From Bacillota bacterium (GTDB lineage: Bacteria > Bacillota > Clostridia > Acetivibrionales > DSM-2933), in the NCBI GenBank assembly GCA_023441845.1, contig JAEZNF010000242.1:1-6030 (forward strand): a stretch of DNA of 6,030 nt. The letters are read 5' to 3'. The notes under the pieces are model-generated. The model was not told the DNA's origin. It made no database searches and worked only from the letters and a program-made list of their open reading frames with translations. Position 1 is the stretch's first letter. Every line of letters starts with the position of its first letter. The position numbers and the translations under genes were made by a program. Below are positions 5,733-6,030 of this stretch, piece after piece.

Positions 5733-6030
5733 ATGAACTGGACTGACTTGGTTGTTGTTGGTATAATAGCTGGCTTTGCTGTGCTTAGTATGTCAAAAGG
5801 GCTTGTTTTATCGGTGTACAGGCTGGCTTCTTTCTTCGTATCGATTTTCCTTGCAGTAAAGCTATATCCCGTAGTTTCAAAAATTCTTTCGGCTACGGCT
5901 TTGAATGGGAAAATAAACGAGTACATTTTAAAAAACCTTTTAACGCAGCAACCTGCTTTAAACAGCGGAGCAAAAAAAGCGGCAGCTGATGCTGTTGTTG
6001 AAGGATTGAAGCTTCCGGGCTTTATCAAGG
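5733..6030 (+). CDS. CvpA family membrane protein (N-terminal part, 3' partial)
   Basis: The frame opens at ATG 5733 and is still open at the window end, giving 99 residues. It begins MNWTDLVVVGIIAGFAVLSMSKGL, the characteristic CvpA start (M-N-W-x-D-hydrophobic helix, then a short basic/Gly turn before the second helix). The two membrane segments are at about residues 5-20 and 24-46. A more polar, Ala/Lys-rich stretch follows (47-99), where CvpA homologues have their loop before further helices. CvpA was named for colicin V production in E. coli, but in Firmicutes these proteins are envelope proteins of unclear role; colicin-like activity is not implied. It follows the DUF5711 gene by 10 bp with a strong AGGGGG site. 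Confidence 0.82.
   Translation, partial: MNWTDLVVVGIIAGFAVLSMSKGLVLSVYRLASFFVSIFLAVKLYPVVSKILSATALNGKINEYILKNLLTQQPALNSGAKKAAADAVVEGLKLPGFIK

Noticed and set aside
5627..6028. Minus-strand open frame of 133 codons at the right edge
   Set aside because: It is antisense to the end of the DUF5711 gene and the clear CvpA start, has no family resemblance and no ribosome binding site I can see; the plus-strand frame has both.

Overview
The window is an AT-rich stretch, entirely plus-strand coding, with Gram-positive style ribosome binding sites (AGGAGG, AGGGGG). Its protein families are typical of anaerobic Clostridia. The overall feel is that of cellulolytic/thermophilic clostridia such as the Acetivibrio/Ruminiclostridium group, but genus-level placement is inference only. 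There are no mobile elements, RNA genes, CRISPR arrays or antisense genes that I can support. It reads as chromosomal housekeeping/envelope DNA.

Region 1 (1-3139) is the distal part of an envelope ABC-transporter operon: the C-terminal end of a GldF-like ABC-2 permease, a GldG-like membrane-anchored auxiliary protein, and a membrane-anchored DUF4340 protein. The genes are very tightly packed (5 bp between the first two, a 4-bp ATGA overlap between the second and third). The ATPase partner is not in the window and is expected just upstream. The two auxiliary proteins expose large extracytoplasmic domains and probably work with the permease; the substrate is unknown. The DUF4340 protein is built from a repeated unit of about 136 residues, with two clear copies and a degenerate third.

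Region 2 (3140-4327) holds a strong hairpin terminator followed immediately by a YkvI-family membrane protein with a TTG start. The 3' arm of the terminator contains the Shine-Dalgarno sequence of this gene, and the hairpin loop contains a perfect extended -10 promoter element (TGATATAAT). This arrangement could terminate the upstream operon, block translation from read-through RNA and start a new short-leader transcript, all within about 60 bp.

Region 3 (4328-4510) is a non-coding stretch of 183 bp with an imperfect direct repeat, a 14-bp perfect palindrome and a 6-bp hairpin. Region 4 (4511-6030) begins a second operon: a single-pass membrane protein with a beta-propeller-like extracytoplasmic domain (DUF5711 family), then a CvpA-family membrane protein cut off by the window end. 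The stop codon of the first overlaps the ribosome binding site of the second, suggesting coupled expression.

I found no clear new defence or mobile system. The most noteworthy signals are the compact terminator/promoter/RBS composite before the YkvI gene, the triple repeat in the DUF4340 protein, and two poorly characterised envelope gene pairs.
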